From NCBI GenBank assembly GCA_023419605.1, contig JAEZXR010000025.1, positions 1-9,873 of the forward strand: 9,873 nucleotides of DNA, given 5' to 3'. This document shows positions 4,248-9,873 of the stretch, piece by piece; position 1 is the first letter of the stretch; each line of letters starts with the position of its first letter. The DNA comes from Bacillota bacterium (lineage in GTDB: Bacteria > Bacillota > Clostridia > Acetivibrionales > JAEZXR01). The position numbers and the translations under genes are program-made. The notes beneath the pieces were generated by a model. It did no database searches. It was not told the DNA's origin and saw only the letters and a list, made by a program, of their open reading frames with translations.

Positions 4248-6240
4248 ACAACTAATTGAAGAAGTCCGCGCCTGCCTGCCGGAATACCTCCAAATGCATG
4301 GGCGAGAGGCTGGAGGGAAGAAAAACTTCCGGTGTCCTAATGAATCGTACCACAAGAACGGAGACGCTAAACCTTCTGCCAATCTAGTACCAGGTAGCAA
4401 CAACACGATTTTTAAATGTTTCACCTGTGGAAGTGGAGATATATTCCATGCAGCACACTATCTCGAGGGAAAGCCACTTAGAGGCCCGGGATTTGTCCAA
4501 GAAACGCTGCTGTATTTGGCAGATAAGTTTAGGATACCTTACGAGGAAGATGCCAACCAGCGAGAGGTTATTGACGCTTATAGGTACGCAGAGAGAATAA
4601 TTGCCGAGGGGATACGCTTCAAGACGGTTAGAGAGTATTTGGAGAACCGCGGATTCACAGGGATAGCCGAGTATTTCGGAATCGGTGGAACCGTATTCAA
4701 GGAATTTATCACTGAGCTAAGCACCAAATACAAAGATGATTTTTTAAGGGCAATAGACCTAACTAGGGGAGATTTATTTGACCGTAGGCTAGTATTCCCG
4801 ATCCATAACGAATATGGTCAAACGGTTGCATTTGCTTCCAGGCAACTACTTGATGATGGGAAAGCGAAATACCTAAACAGCAGCAATAAGGCCTACGAAA
4901 AGGGTAAGACACTATACAACATCCACCGGGTAGAGGGAGAAGAAATCATCCTAGTGGAAGGATACGCCGATGTATGGCAACTAGCGGTCAATGGGGTATA
5001 CAATGCGGCGGCAATATGTAGCGCAAGCCTTAGTATAGATCAAGTTGAACTTCTTCAGCGTCAGGGATTCAAAAGGATTGTTCTCTGCTTCGACGGTGAC
5101 AGGGCTGGCCAAGATGGGCAGAAAAAAGCCATAGCTTTACTTGAAAACCAGCAGTTCCTATCGGTACATTATGTACAATTGCCTCCCGGGCAGGAAGATA
5201 AAGACCCCGATGGGTACATCACCAAGCATGGAATAGACAAATTCAATGACTTGCCACGGTATCAAGTGGAGACGGCTACACAGAAAGAGAAAACTGCCTT
5301 TGCCGAGGAGATCCTCCGCTTTGAGGAAGAATGCTGGGAAAGAGATGGACTGCTGGGGTTTAAACTTCCGTGGGCATACCTAACAGAGAGGCTTGACGGT
5401 ATACAAAACGGCTTGTACTTGGTTGGTGGACTGTCAAACATCGGGAAAACAACATTCATGCTTCAAATGGCGCTTGGCTTGGCAATGACGAACGATGATG
5501 TTTTTGTCCTCTACTTCTCCATTGACGATTCGAATAAGAAGGTTATCCCTAGGTTGGTTGCTTCCTTAGTGAATATGCCAATCAACTGGATAGCAAACCC
5601 GAAGCAGTACATCACACATTCACAAATGACAGACGCGGAGAAGAAGACGAGGACAGCCAAGCGGCAAGAAGGAATATCGAAGATATACCAGCTGGCGAAA
5701 AACTCAATGAGCGTGAAAGATGCAAGCAGCGGCCACAGCATTGAATATATTGACCACACAATATCAGTATACCAAGAGATCACAGGCAAAAAGGTAGCTG
5801 TTTTTATAGACAACTTCCATAAAATTACTACTAAACAATATGCCAACGACCAAAGGACCAAGTACACCTATCTTTCTGAAACGGTGAAGAGGCTTGTTAA
5901 CAAGTATGATGTCCCAGTGGTTTGCACAGTGGAACTTAGGAAACTAAACCATAACGGACGGCCTGAGTTAGATGACATTAAAGAGAGTGTTGACATTATT
6001 TACGATAGTGATTGCATCTTTCTCTTGCACAATGATTTTCACAGTAAGCAGGGAAGCACAAAATTAACTTTTCAAGATCCCGTTACCTTTCAGGACATGC
6101 CGATACTAGAAGTTTCGGTAGCTAAAAACAAACTAAGCGGATTCAAGGGAAGAGACTATTTCCGGTTATATCCGAACATGGCCAAGGTGGAAGAGTGTGG
6201 GAACGAGGGAAGGAAGAATTACACGGCAATTGATATTTGA
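4228..6240 (+). CDS. Primase-helicase fusion (CHC2 zinc finger, Toprim, DnaB-like RecA domain)
   Basis: A 670-residue bifunctional replication enzyme of the T7 gp4 type: primer synthesis at the N-terminus and 5'-3' DNA unwinding at the C-terminus. Residues 36-67 hold a CHC2 zinc site (C36, H42, C64, C67). The Toprim domain shows LVEGYADV (242-249, catalytic E244) and FDGDRAG (288-294, metal-binding D289 and D291), followed by DKDPDGY. The helicase part has Walker A GGLSNIGKTT (400-409, K407), an H1a-like FSIDDS (430-435), Walker B VAVFIDN (523-529, D528) and an H4-like segment RPELDDIKESVDII..SDCIFLL. All key residues are present and the length is full. The GTG start has AGGAGG (4212-4217) 10 bases upstream and overlaps the initiator gene, so the two are probably co-translated. 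It should assemble as a hexameric ring at the candidate origin. Confidence 0.93.
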   Translation: MQIRKIEQLIEEVRACLPEYLQMHGREAGGKKNFRCPNESYHKNGDAKPSANLVPGSNNTIFKCFTCGSGDIFHAAHYLEGKPLRGPGFVQETLLYLADKFRIPYEEDANQREVIDAYRYAERIIAEGIRFKTVREYLENRGFTGIAEYFGIGGTVFKEFITELSTKYKDDFLRAIDLTRGDLFDRRLVFPIHNEYGQTVAFASRQLLDDGKAKYLNSSNKAYEKGKTLYNIHRVEGEEIILVEGYADVWQLAVNGVYNAAAICSASLSIDQVELLQRQGFKRIVLCFDGDRAGQDGQKKAIALLENQQFLSVHYVQLPPGQEDKDPDGYITKHGIDKFNDLPRYQVETATQKEKTAFAEEILRFEEECWERDGLLGFKLPWAYLTERLDGIQNGLYLVGGLSNIGKTTFMLQMALGLAMTNDDVFVLYFSIDDSNKKVIPRLVASLVNMPINWIANPKQYITHSQMTDAEKKTRTAKRQEGISKIYQLAKNSMSVKDASSGHSIEYIDHTISVYQEITGKKVAVFIDNFHKITTKQYANDQRTKYTYLSETVKRLVNKYDVPVVCTVELRKLNHNGRPELDDIKESVDIIYDSDCIFLLHNDFHSKQGSTKLTFQDPVTFQDMPILEVSVAKNKLSGFKGRDYFRLYPNMAKVEECGNEGRKNYTAIDI

Positions 6241-6254
6241 TGAGGAGGTGTGCA

Positions 6255-6446
6255 ATGAATCTACCCGACAAAATACGATACACCATAGCCGACATTGCCC
6301 AGGCTACTGGGAGAAGCTATCACGACGTATACAACGCCATACGCCGAAACGGCATAAAAGGAAGCAGTAGTTCGAGGCGTAGGAGTGATGTGTTGGAGTA
6401 TAGCAGGAGGAAGGCTGAGAAGATTGTTGAGGTGTTAAATGGCTAA
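6255..6446 (+). CDS. Small helix-turn-helix protein
   Basis: A 63-residue protein starting MNLPDKIRYTIADIAQATGR. ATG 6255 is chosen because AGGAGG (6243-6248) lies six bases upstream; earlier in-frame TTG/ATG codons at 6237-6240 overlap that site. Residues 9-31 (YTIADIAQATGRSYHDVYNA followed by IRR) form a clear helix-turn-helix of the MerR/excisionase kind, followed by a Ser/Arg-rich loop and a basic C-terminal helix. It lies 14 bases after the primase-helicase stop and is probably in the same operon. Roles could be excisionase-like DNA bending or local regulation. The family is not pinned down. Confidence 0.75.
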   Translation: MNLPDKIRYTIADIAQATGRSYHDVYNAIRRNGIKGSSSSRRRSDVLEYSRRKAEKIVEVLNG

Positions 6447-6451
6447 AATGA

Positions 6452-6604
6452 GTGGCAATACCTGTTGCAGGAGGCGGAATATACAAATGCGGCTTACGTG
6501 GGACTGTCATTGGCGAGTGGGGCCACTGGGTCCGAGAAAAGAAAGATCCGGTGCCAAGAGGAAACTGTTCCGAGGGAGGGATGGATGATGCCGAGAAGAA
6601 ATAA
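6452..6604 (+). CDS. Small Cys-containing protein, reading frame uncertain
   Basis: All three forward frames are open here. The most protein-like is this one, from GTG 6452, reading GGGIYKCGLRGTVIGEWGHW, then VREKKDPVPRGNCSEGG, then DDAEKK. It has paired Cys, Trp and Gly-Pro turns, but GTG 6452 has no good ribosome binding site. The best initiation signal (GAGGTG at 6429-6434) serves ATG 6439 in another frame, giving MAKMSGNTCC and then an Arg-rich 49-residue product ending at 6588. A +1 shift near TGCAGG (6466-6471) would join the two as a CC...C...C protein. The third frame (from TTG 6465) runs into the next gene. A frameshift mutation, a sequencing error or programmed shifting are all possible. 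Confidence 0.4.
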   Translation: MAIPVAGGGIYKCGLRGTVIGEWGHWVREKKDPVPRGNCSEGGMDDAEKK

Positions 6605-6770
6605 TCCGGTTGCTACATGGAAGCCGGTTAGGAATCAGGAACGCGAGTTTAGGAAGGCTTACCGCAGGAACCTGCTTGGTGAACACATTAGGATGACGGC
6701 GCAAAAGGATTCACGTTACACGGTTGTCTTAGGCGGCATCGTGGATGGATGGACACAATCTATTTGGTAG
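6588..6770 (+). CDS. Small basic protein of unknown function
   Basis: A 60-residue product starting MPRRNNPVATWKPVRNQERE. GAGGGAGGG (6572-6580) stands seven bases before ATG 6588. An ATG at 6585 is also possible and would form an ATGA overlap with a TGA in another frame. Residues 14-38 are a strongly amphipathic, Arg/Glu-rich helix; the end (TVVLGGIVDGWTQSIW) is hydrophobic. I recognise no family. The stop overlaps the ribosome binding site of the next gene, consistent with an operon. Confidence 0.5.
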   Translation: MPRRNNPVATWKPVRNQEREFRKAYRRNLLGEHIRMTAQKDSRYTVVLGGIVDGWTQSIW

Positions 6771-6781
6771 GAGGGGTTGGG

Positions 6782-6931
6782 ATGAATATCGAGGATCGGG
6801 AAAGGTTGCTTCATCTGCTTGAGATTAGCAGGACGAATAATCTTCGGGAGTTTGCAAGGTGGCTGCTTTCTAGGATGACGATGGAAGAGGCACAAATGAA
6901 GCTGAATAGCATGTACGAGGCTAAAAGATGA
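6782..6931 (+). CDS. Small acidic helical protein of unknown function
   Basis: A 49-residue protein (MNIEDRERLLHLLEISRTNN to MYEAKR) with AGGAGGGG (6769-6776) five bases before ATG 6782. It is predicted to be almost wholly helical, with several Leu/Ile heptad positions, and could dimerise. An in-frame ATG at 6749 lies inside the preceding gene and has no binding site. The stop overlaps the next start as ATGA, so it is coupled to the resolvase gene. No family recognised. Confidence 0.6.
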   Translation: MNIEDRERLLHLLEISRTNNLREFARWLLSRMTMEEAQMKLNSMYEAKR

Positions 6932-7314
6932 GGCTAAAACTAGTGCTGCCGGTTGTGCCTAGCGTAAACCATTGCTATAGAAATGTGTCTATTCATCGTA
7001 GAATCCTGACGACGAAGGGGAAAGAGTGGCAAAGGGAAGCCCAATGGATAGCCAAGAGGGAGTCTGCTAGACAAGGATGGATCTTTGCGCAGAAAACAAA
7101 GCTTGTCATGGAGATAACCACCTACTGGCCGGATAAGAGGCGCAGGGATACACATAACCAAGTGAAATTGTTAGCCGATACGTTAGAGGGAATCCTTTTT
7201 GATGATGACCGTTGGCTGCTTGTGCGGGATATAGATTTTTCCGTGGATAAGGGAAATCCTCGGGTAGAGGTTGAGTTGTATTGTTTGGAGGAGAAGGAGA
7301 AAGGGGTTGGATAA
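6928..7314 (+). CDS. rusA: RusA-family Holliday junction resolvase
   Basis: A 128-residue protein of normal RusA length. RusA is a dimeric, metal-dependent endonuclease that cuts four-way DNA junctions made during recombination and replication. Diagnostic features are LVLPVVPSVNHCYR near the N-terminus, PDKRRRDTHNQVKLLADTLE (68-87) and GILFDDDRWL (88-97). The acidic residues D69, D74, D84, D92 and D93 cover the conserved catalytic aspartates. The ATG overlaps the preceding stop (ATGA), so it is translationally coupled. In phages such enzymes resolve replication and recombination intermediates before packaging, which fits the position downstream of the replication genes. Confidence 0.9.
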   Translation: MRLKLVLPVVPSVNHCYRNVSIHRRILTTKGKEWQREAQWIAKRESARQGWIFAQKTKLVMEITTYWPDKRRRDTHNQVKLLADTLEGILFDDDRWLLVRDIDFSVDKGNPRVEVELYCLEEKEKGVG

Positions 7315-7315
7315 A

Positions 7316-7522
7316 GTGAAAAAGATGATAGCTATACCTAAAGATCATATTGGTTATGAAGAATACCCATATGTAAACTGGATAAAGGGTGAAGAATATC
7401 AAGCAATTGAACACGAGGATCTTATACAAATCGCTGACGAAAAGGGTAGTTTCTTCAATTTTGCTGGCAGGGCAAAAGAGAGGTTGCACGAAGTGTTTGA
7501 TTTTAAAGGGAATACGGAATAG
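7316..7522 (+). CDS. Small phage protein of unknown function
   Basis: About 68 residues from GTG 7316: MKKMIAIPKDHIGYEEYP, then YVNWIKGEEYQAIEHED, then FFNFAGRAKERLHEVFDF. AAGGGG lies nine bases before the GTG. TTG at 7307 is an alternative that adds three residues, and both sit at the end of the resolvase gene. The alternating strand pattern (KGEEYQAIEHEDLIQIADEKG) suggests a small beta-barrel like those of many phage accessory proteins. I do not know a named family. An open frame extending upstream to 7271 is within the resolvase gene and not credible. Confidence 0.65.
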   Translation: MKKMIAIPKDHIGYEEYPYVNWIKGEEYQAIEHEDLIQIADEKGSFFNFAGRAKERLHEVFDFKGNTE

Positions 7523-7644
7523 AGGTAGTTGGCTAGAAAACAAATACCACTCAGACAGCCATAAATAGGCCTAGAACAAGAGAAAAATATTTCTTGGTGT
7601 GATTCTACGTCAAAAGTAAATAATGGCAAATAAAACCCCAATAT

Positions 7645-7668
7645 ATATTACCACGTTTCCGGTAATAT
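7645..7668. promoter_or_regulatory. Perfect 8-bp dyad upstream of the zinc ribbon gene
   Basis: ATATTACC (7645-7652) and GGTAATAT (7661-7668) are exact inverted repeats with an eight-base spacer. They lie 17 bases before ATG 7685 in the 162-bp gap after 7522, the largest gap in this operon. No clear promoter hexamers or other gene were seen in the gap. It could be an operator or a leader hairpin. Confidence 0.4.
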
Positions 7669-7684
7669 GGAAAGATGGTGAATC

Positions 7685-7897
7685 ATGAAAAAATTCATAA
7701 CGAAAGTAATAAGCCGATGGGCAACGGTGGAAGTTCCATGTTGTCCAGTGTGCGGCAGCATGAATGAGGTTAGGTTGTTGATGGTAGACCGGTGCAAGAA
7801 TGTAGAATTCCATTGTCCGCGGTGCAGTGTGGAGTTTGACGCAAAGGGAAATGTGTACACGATATTGATTGACGGGAATAGGAGGGCCATAGCGTGA
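7685..7897 (+). CDS. Zinc ribbon protein
   Basis: A 70-residue protein starting MKKFITKVISRWATVEVPCC. C20PVC23 and C44PRC47 form a four-cysteine zinc ribbon, with extra cysteines at 19 and 37; the rest is short strands (VYTILIDGNRRAIA). GATGGTGA lies just upstream of ATG 7685. Such ribbons bind nucleic acid or protein partners; no specific role can be assigned. The TGA overlaps the GTG start of the next gene (GTGA), indicating coupling. Confidence 0.75.
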   Translation: MKKFITKVISRWATVEVPCCPVCGSMNEVRLLMVDRCKNVEFHCPRCSVEFDAKGNVYTILIDGNRRAIA

Positions 7898-8325
7898 AAA
7901 ATAATGATGATATTAATCACCCTTCGCATTATACAAACGGTTCTATTGAGGTAATTGAATATATAGATGATAATTTGGGCGAGAATTTCGAGCCGTATTA
8001 TGTCGGAAACATCCTGAAGTATATAAGCCGGTATAAACTGAAGCATGGGATTCAGGATCTTAAAAAGGCTGCGTGGTATTTGGATCGGTTGATTGGGAAA
8101 ATGGATTCGCCGGAGAGGAAAGAGAAGATTGGAGAGGCGTATGCTGAGGGAGTGGGAAAATATCTGGAGCCTTCATGTTATTATACTCCAAGCAAACTCT
8201 GCTATAGTAAACGTTGTAAAATTGATTCTTTGTATAGGAAAGAATGCAGAGATAACTATTTTATGCATCGAAAAGAAAGTACTTTTTACAAAAATGAATG
8301 CAAGGATGATGATCAATGGATATAA
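7894..8325 (+). CDS. DUF3310 protein with Cys-rich C-terminal extension
   Basis: A 143-residue protein. Residues 5-70 match DUF3310 (Pfam PF11753), found in many phages and sometimes labelled nucleotide-kinase-like: DINHPSHYTNGSIEVIEYID, then YYVGNILKYISRYKLKHG, then DLKKAAWYLDRLI. Its biochemical role is not established. AGGAGGG (7879-7885) precedes GTG 7894. Residues 92-143 are unusual: five cysteines (95, 103, 108, 118, 136), many Lys/Arg and Tyr, with no similarity I recognise. The base composition also shifts to more AT there. The extension overlaps the next gene by 10 bases. It may be a fused small Cys-rich protein or an acquired tail. Confidence 0.85.
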   Translation: MKNNDDINHPSHYTNGSIEVIEYIDDNLGENFEPYYVGNILKYISRYKLKHGIQDLKKAAWYLDRLIGKMDSPERKEKIGEAYAEGVGKYLEPSCYYTPSKLCYSKRCKIDSLYRKECRDNYFMHRKESTFYKNECKDDDQWI

Positions 8326-8648
8326 ATCAATACCAGAAACTAGCAGAAAGAACAGCCAACACCGGCCAGTCAACTAGGGATAGATTTATTAACTTCTCCT
8401 TTGGCTTGGCAGGTGAAACCGGAGAAACAATTGACTATCTAAAGAAGTACCTATTCCATGGACATGAACTCAATGAAGAGATAATAGCCAAGGAATTGGG
8501 TGATATACTTTGGTATATTTCTATGATAGCAACGACTGCTGGGCTTAAAATGAGTGACGTCGCTCTGATGAACATAAAGAAATTGGCAGATAGGTACCCA
8601 AATGGATTCAGCAGTGAAGGAAGTGTAAACAGAATTGATAAAGTATAG
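8316..8648 (+). CDS. MazG-like nucleotide pyrophosphohydrolase
   Basis: A 110-residue all-helical protein of the MazG/dUTPase-like superfamily, which hydrolyses (d)NTPs to NMP and pyrophosphate. The metal-binding signature is visible: GLAGETGE (E34xxE37) and KELGDILWY (E60xxD63), followed by NIKKLADRYPNGF, which is typical of phage MazG-like proteins. All four acidic ligands are present. ATG 8316 lies inside the end of the DUF3310 gene (10-base overlap), so the two are coupled. Likely roles are adjusting the nucleotide pool or lowering host alarmone signals during infection; the substrate cannot be read from sequence. Confidence 0.88.
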   Translation: MDINQYQKLAERTANTGQSTRDRFINFSFGLAGETGETIDYLKKYLFHGHELNEEIIAKELGDILWYISMIATTAGLKMSDVALMNIKKLADRYPNGFSSEGSVNRIDKV

Positions 8649-8802
8649 ATCTTGCTTAATATGTAGAAAGACAACCGACGAATGTTTTAGCACGTGCGCC
8701 ATGGTATTAGCTCATGGGCCGAGGGAAAATTTGTGGAGGTGGTGGGCCAAAAGCTCACCACCGGACTGGCGACTAAAGGGAGCTTTATTGAGGGAGGAAT
8801 AG
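8635..8802 (+). CDS. Small Cys/Trp-rich protein (55 residues), TTG start
   Basis: From TTG 8635 the frame encodes MIKYRSCLICRKTTDECFST, then CAMVLAHGPRENLWRWWAKS, then SPPDWRLKGALLREE. C7xxC10 and C17xxxC21 make a compact possible zinc site; the WRWW cluster and PPDWR suggest a real folded protein. GAAGGAAG (8616-8623) is 11 bases upstream. TAA at 8626 bounds the frame, so TTG is the only good start. It overlaps the MazG-like gene end by 14 bases and ends two bases before the next ATG. No other frame here gives a better protein. Family not recognised. Confidence 0.65.
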   Translation: MIKYRSCLICRKTTDECFSTCAMVLAHGPRENLWRWWAKSSPPDWRLKGALLREE

Positions 8803-8804
8803 GA

Positions 8805-8915
8805 ATGGGATTATATGAGTGTATTGTGGAATGTGTATGGGCTGTGTGCGTGTCAATTATTGGCGTGACTGTGACATATCTTTTCTTTAAGATCGGTAGT
8901 GACAATGAGCGATAA
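8805..8915 (+). CDS. Small single-pass membrane protein (36 residues)
   Basis: GGGAGGA (8792-8798) precedes ATG 8805. The peptide starts MGLYECIVECVW and has a hydrophobic segment of about 20 residues (AVCVSIIGVTVTYLFFKIG), ending in a charged tail (SDNER). It should sit in the membrane with a very short N-terminus. Three cysteines lie at or near the segment. Tiny membrane peptides are frequent just before the ArpU-like gene in Bacillota prophages; their function is unknown. It overlaps the start of the next gene by 11 bases. Confidence 0.6.
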   Translation: MGLYECIVECVWAVCVSIIGVTVTYLFFKIGSDNER

Positions 8916-9321
8916 GATGCATAACCAGGAGTGGTATAAACGAACATGCCGCGAATTACGCATGTACCGCATATATAAGAAAAGGTTAGAATTTCTCATG
9001 TTTAAAATGGGGAAGGCAGCTTGCCCTGCGTCGAAGCTGGTGGCGACGTATGGGGAACATATCCGGGGATTCGACAGCGATATTTCGGATGATGTGGAGT
9101 TGGCCAGGATAGAACTGATTTGCAAGGGAATTGAGTTGGCCTTTGAAACACTTTCGGATGTGGAGAAAACTTTGCTTACGCAGAAGTTTTTCTATGGGTT
9201 GCCGGATCATGTGGTGAGTAGCGAGATACAGAGAGCGAAGGCGACTTTCTATGAAATGAAGGATAGGGCGGTTCGCAAGGTCGCAATGTGCTTGGGATAC
9301 CTGAAAATAGACTGCGTGTGA
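8905..9321 (+). CDS. ArpU/RinA-like phage late transcription regulator
   Basis: About 138 residues from ATG 8905 (GTG 8899 adds two); GGTAGTGA lies upstream. The N-terminal half is helical and charged. The C-terminal region (LSDVEKTLLTQKFFYGLPDH, then SEIQRAKATFYEMKDRAVRK) resembles sigma-70 region 4, the layout of ArpU/RinA-type proteins that switch on late phage genes. Length and place at the end of the early operon fit. An intrinsic terminator follows directly. Terminase genes would be expected next but are not in the window. Confidence 0.8.
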   Translation: MSDKMHNQEWYKRTCRELRMYRIYKKRLEFLMFKMGKAACPASKLVATYGEHIRGFDSDISDDVELARIELICKGIELAFETLSDVEKTLLTQKFFYGLPDHVVSSEIQRAKATFYEMKDRAVRKVAMCLGYLKIDCV

Positions 9322-9327
9322 AAATGA

Positions 9328-9357
9328 CCCCTGCCGTGAGGTGGGGGCTTATTTTTT
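9328..9357 (+). terminator. Intrinsic terminator after the late regulator gene
   Basis: CCCCTGCC (9328-9335) pairs with GGTGGGGG (9340-9347), using two G-T wobbles, around a GTGA loop. CTTATTTTTT follows. It begins six bases after the TGA of the ArpU-like gene and should end the rightward operon. Confidence 0.8.
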
Positions 9358-9379
9358 CAAAAGGCGGGAAAGACTATAC

Positions 9380-9408
9380 TTGACAAATGTTAGCAGATGT
9401 GATATTTT
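9380..9408 (+). promoter_or_regulatory. Rightward promoter after the operon terminator
   Basis: TTGACA (9380-9385) and TATTTT (9403-9408) are 17 bp apart, with an extended -10 TG at 9400-9401. Initiation is expected near 9415. No open reading frame follows before the terminator at 9461-9496. Confidence 0.6.
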
Positions 9409-9414
9409 TTAAAT

Positions 9415-9496
9415 ATAGCATACCTAGTGAGGATTTGAAACACTAATATTTATCTTTACCGAAACGTAGCCCATAAAGGGCTACGTTTCATTTTTA
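9415..9496 (+). ncRNA. Candidate small RNA of about 80-85 nt
   Basis: A promoter (9380-9408) and a strong intrinsic terminator (9461-9496) bound this unit. It contains no start codon with a ribosome binding site and a usable frame: GTG 9427 reads only V-R-I then stops, and TTG 9435 only three codons. The 5' half is AT-rich and mostly unpaired, the 3' end is a perfect stem. That is the usual form of bacterial small RNAs. Expression is inferred, not shown. Confidence 0.45.
9461..9496 (+). terminator. Strong intrinsic terminator
   Basis: GAAACGTAGCCC (9461-9472) and GGGCTACGTTTC (9478-9489) pair perfectly over 12 bp around ATAAA, then ATTTTTATT. On the minus strand no T-run follows the stem, so it acts mainly on rightward transcription. 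Confidence 0.85.
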
Positions 9497-9538
9497 TTAT
9501 TCTACTTTATTTTTAGCCCCAAGGGCACGGCGTTGTTA

Positions 9539-9871
9539 TTAAATTTCCCATAAACGCCGAGCCTTTTCGGCTTTTTCATTCTGACCACCTGCATGACTAC
9601 CTCCAAGTTTCTCCTTTAAAATTCTATTTTCATAGGAGAGATCTGTTTCCCTCCTATTGGCTTCACTTAGTTCCTGGATGTATTCTCCAATTTCTTTATA
9701 GTGATATTCACACTCAAACTTTAAAGCACTTGCGAGGACTTTTGATGGCAAGTCCTCCAGTCTATAGTTTCTGCCAAATCCCTTGAATACAATAAGATTT
9801 GTAGCCTCGATTAAAGCGTCTATATGTCGTTCTCCAAAGTCTGAACTATAAGCTTCGACATATACCTCCCC
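9539..9871 (-). CDS. Leftward coiled-coil protein, N-terminus outside the window
   Basis: The frame is open from the TAA at 9541-9539 to the window edge, showing 110 residues without a good start. Text near the edge (YVEAYSSDFGERHIDALIEA, then TNLIVFKGFGRNYRLEDLPS) looks like a folded domain. Residues further on (LKFECEYHYKEIGEYIQELS, then ENRILKEKLGG) have heptad-like hydrophobic spacing and probably form a coiled coil, followed by a short basic tail ending KARRLWEI. A TTG at 9752 could start a 70-residue version, but the clear coding look upstream argues against it. I do not recognise the family. It is oriented against the phage operon, so it may be host DNA, a lysogenic-conversion gene or another module. 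Confidence 0.65.
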   Translation of the reverse strand, partial: GEVYVEAYSSDFGERHIDALIEATNLIVFKGFGRNYRLEDLPSKVLASALKFECEYHYKEIGEYIQELSEANRRETDLSYENRILKEKLGGSHAGGQNEKAEKARRLWEI

Positions 9872-9873
9872 TT

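Noticed and set aside
7106..8046. Several leftward open frames of 66-145 codons
   Set aside because: They lie opposite well-supported rightward genes (RusA, zinc ribbon, DUF3310), lack binding sites, and read as low-complexity hydrophobic shadows.
8694..8804. N-terminal extension of the membrane peptide (MRHGISSWAEGKF...)
   Set aside because: It overlaps the Cys/Trp-rich gene at 8635-8802 in another frame, and ATG 8805 has a clear ribosome binding site.
1..9873. tRNA, rRNA, CRISPR array, insertion sequence or integrase
   Set aside because: No cloverleaf-like segment, rRNA-like stretch, regularly spaced identical repeats, transposase motif or tyrosine/serine recombinase motif was seen on either strand.

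Overview
The window reads as accessory phage (prophage) DNA from a low-to-moderate GC Bacillota, plausibly a Clostridia or Negativicutes (Sporomusa/Pelosinus-like) host. The basis is strong AGGAGG/GGAGGTG ribosome binding sites, frequent GTG/TTG starts, tightly overlapping small genes, and families typical of Firmicutes prophages: YopX remnant, DUF551, Cro/CI-type HTH, AbrB-like domain, winged-helix replication initiator, primase-helicase fusion, RusA, DUF3310, MazG-like and ArpU/RinA-like. The host is an inference from gene families and translation signals; no host marker gene is present.

Region 1 (1-1500) looks like the decayed end of another phage module. It holds the 3' part of a WVRETW/PSIHMP-type phage protein whose normal C-terminus is missing, an out-of-frame 3' fragment of a YopX gene, an intact DUF551 gene, about 480 bp with no convincing gene, and a 52-residue zinc ribbon gene. 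An exact 20-bp repeat sits at two apparent gene-fragment junctions.

Region 2 (1500-2630) is a control region. A short Cro/CI-type HTH gene runs leftward. It faces a rightward consensus promoter (TTGACA-N17-TATAAT) followed by an 11-bp-arm dyad. The rightward transcript begins with a 51-residue Cys-rich protein, then a 7-codon mini-ORF, direct repeats and a long hairpin, then an AbrB-like protein with two possible starts.

Region 3 (2625-6240) is the replication module: a 45-residue Cys-rich protein, an unrecognised 189-residue protein, a winged-helix replication initiator whose linker DNA carries five AGTAACA heptamers next to an AT-rich tract (candidate origin), and a T7 gp4-like CHC2-Toprim-RecA primase-helicase.

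Region 4 (6255-9321) is a dense run of accessory genes. In order these are a small HTH protein, a small Cys gene of uncertain frame, two small unknowns, RusA Holliday junction resolvase, a small unknown, a zinc ribbon, DUF3310 with a Cys-rich tail, a MazG-like pyrophosphohydrolase, a hidden 55-residue Cys/Trp-rich protein, a 36-residue membrane peptide and an ArpU/RinA-like late regulator. A terminator follows.

Region 5 (9358-9873) contains a promoter-to-terminator unit of about 85 nt without an ORF (candidate small RNA). It is followed by the 3' end of a leftward coiled-coil gene that runs off the window. The expected terminase genes do not follow the late regulator here, so this is probably a module or prophage boundary.
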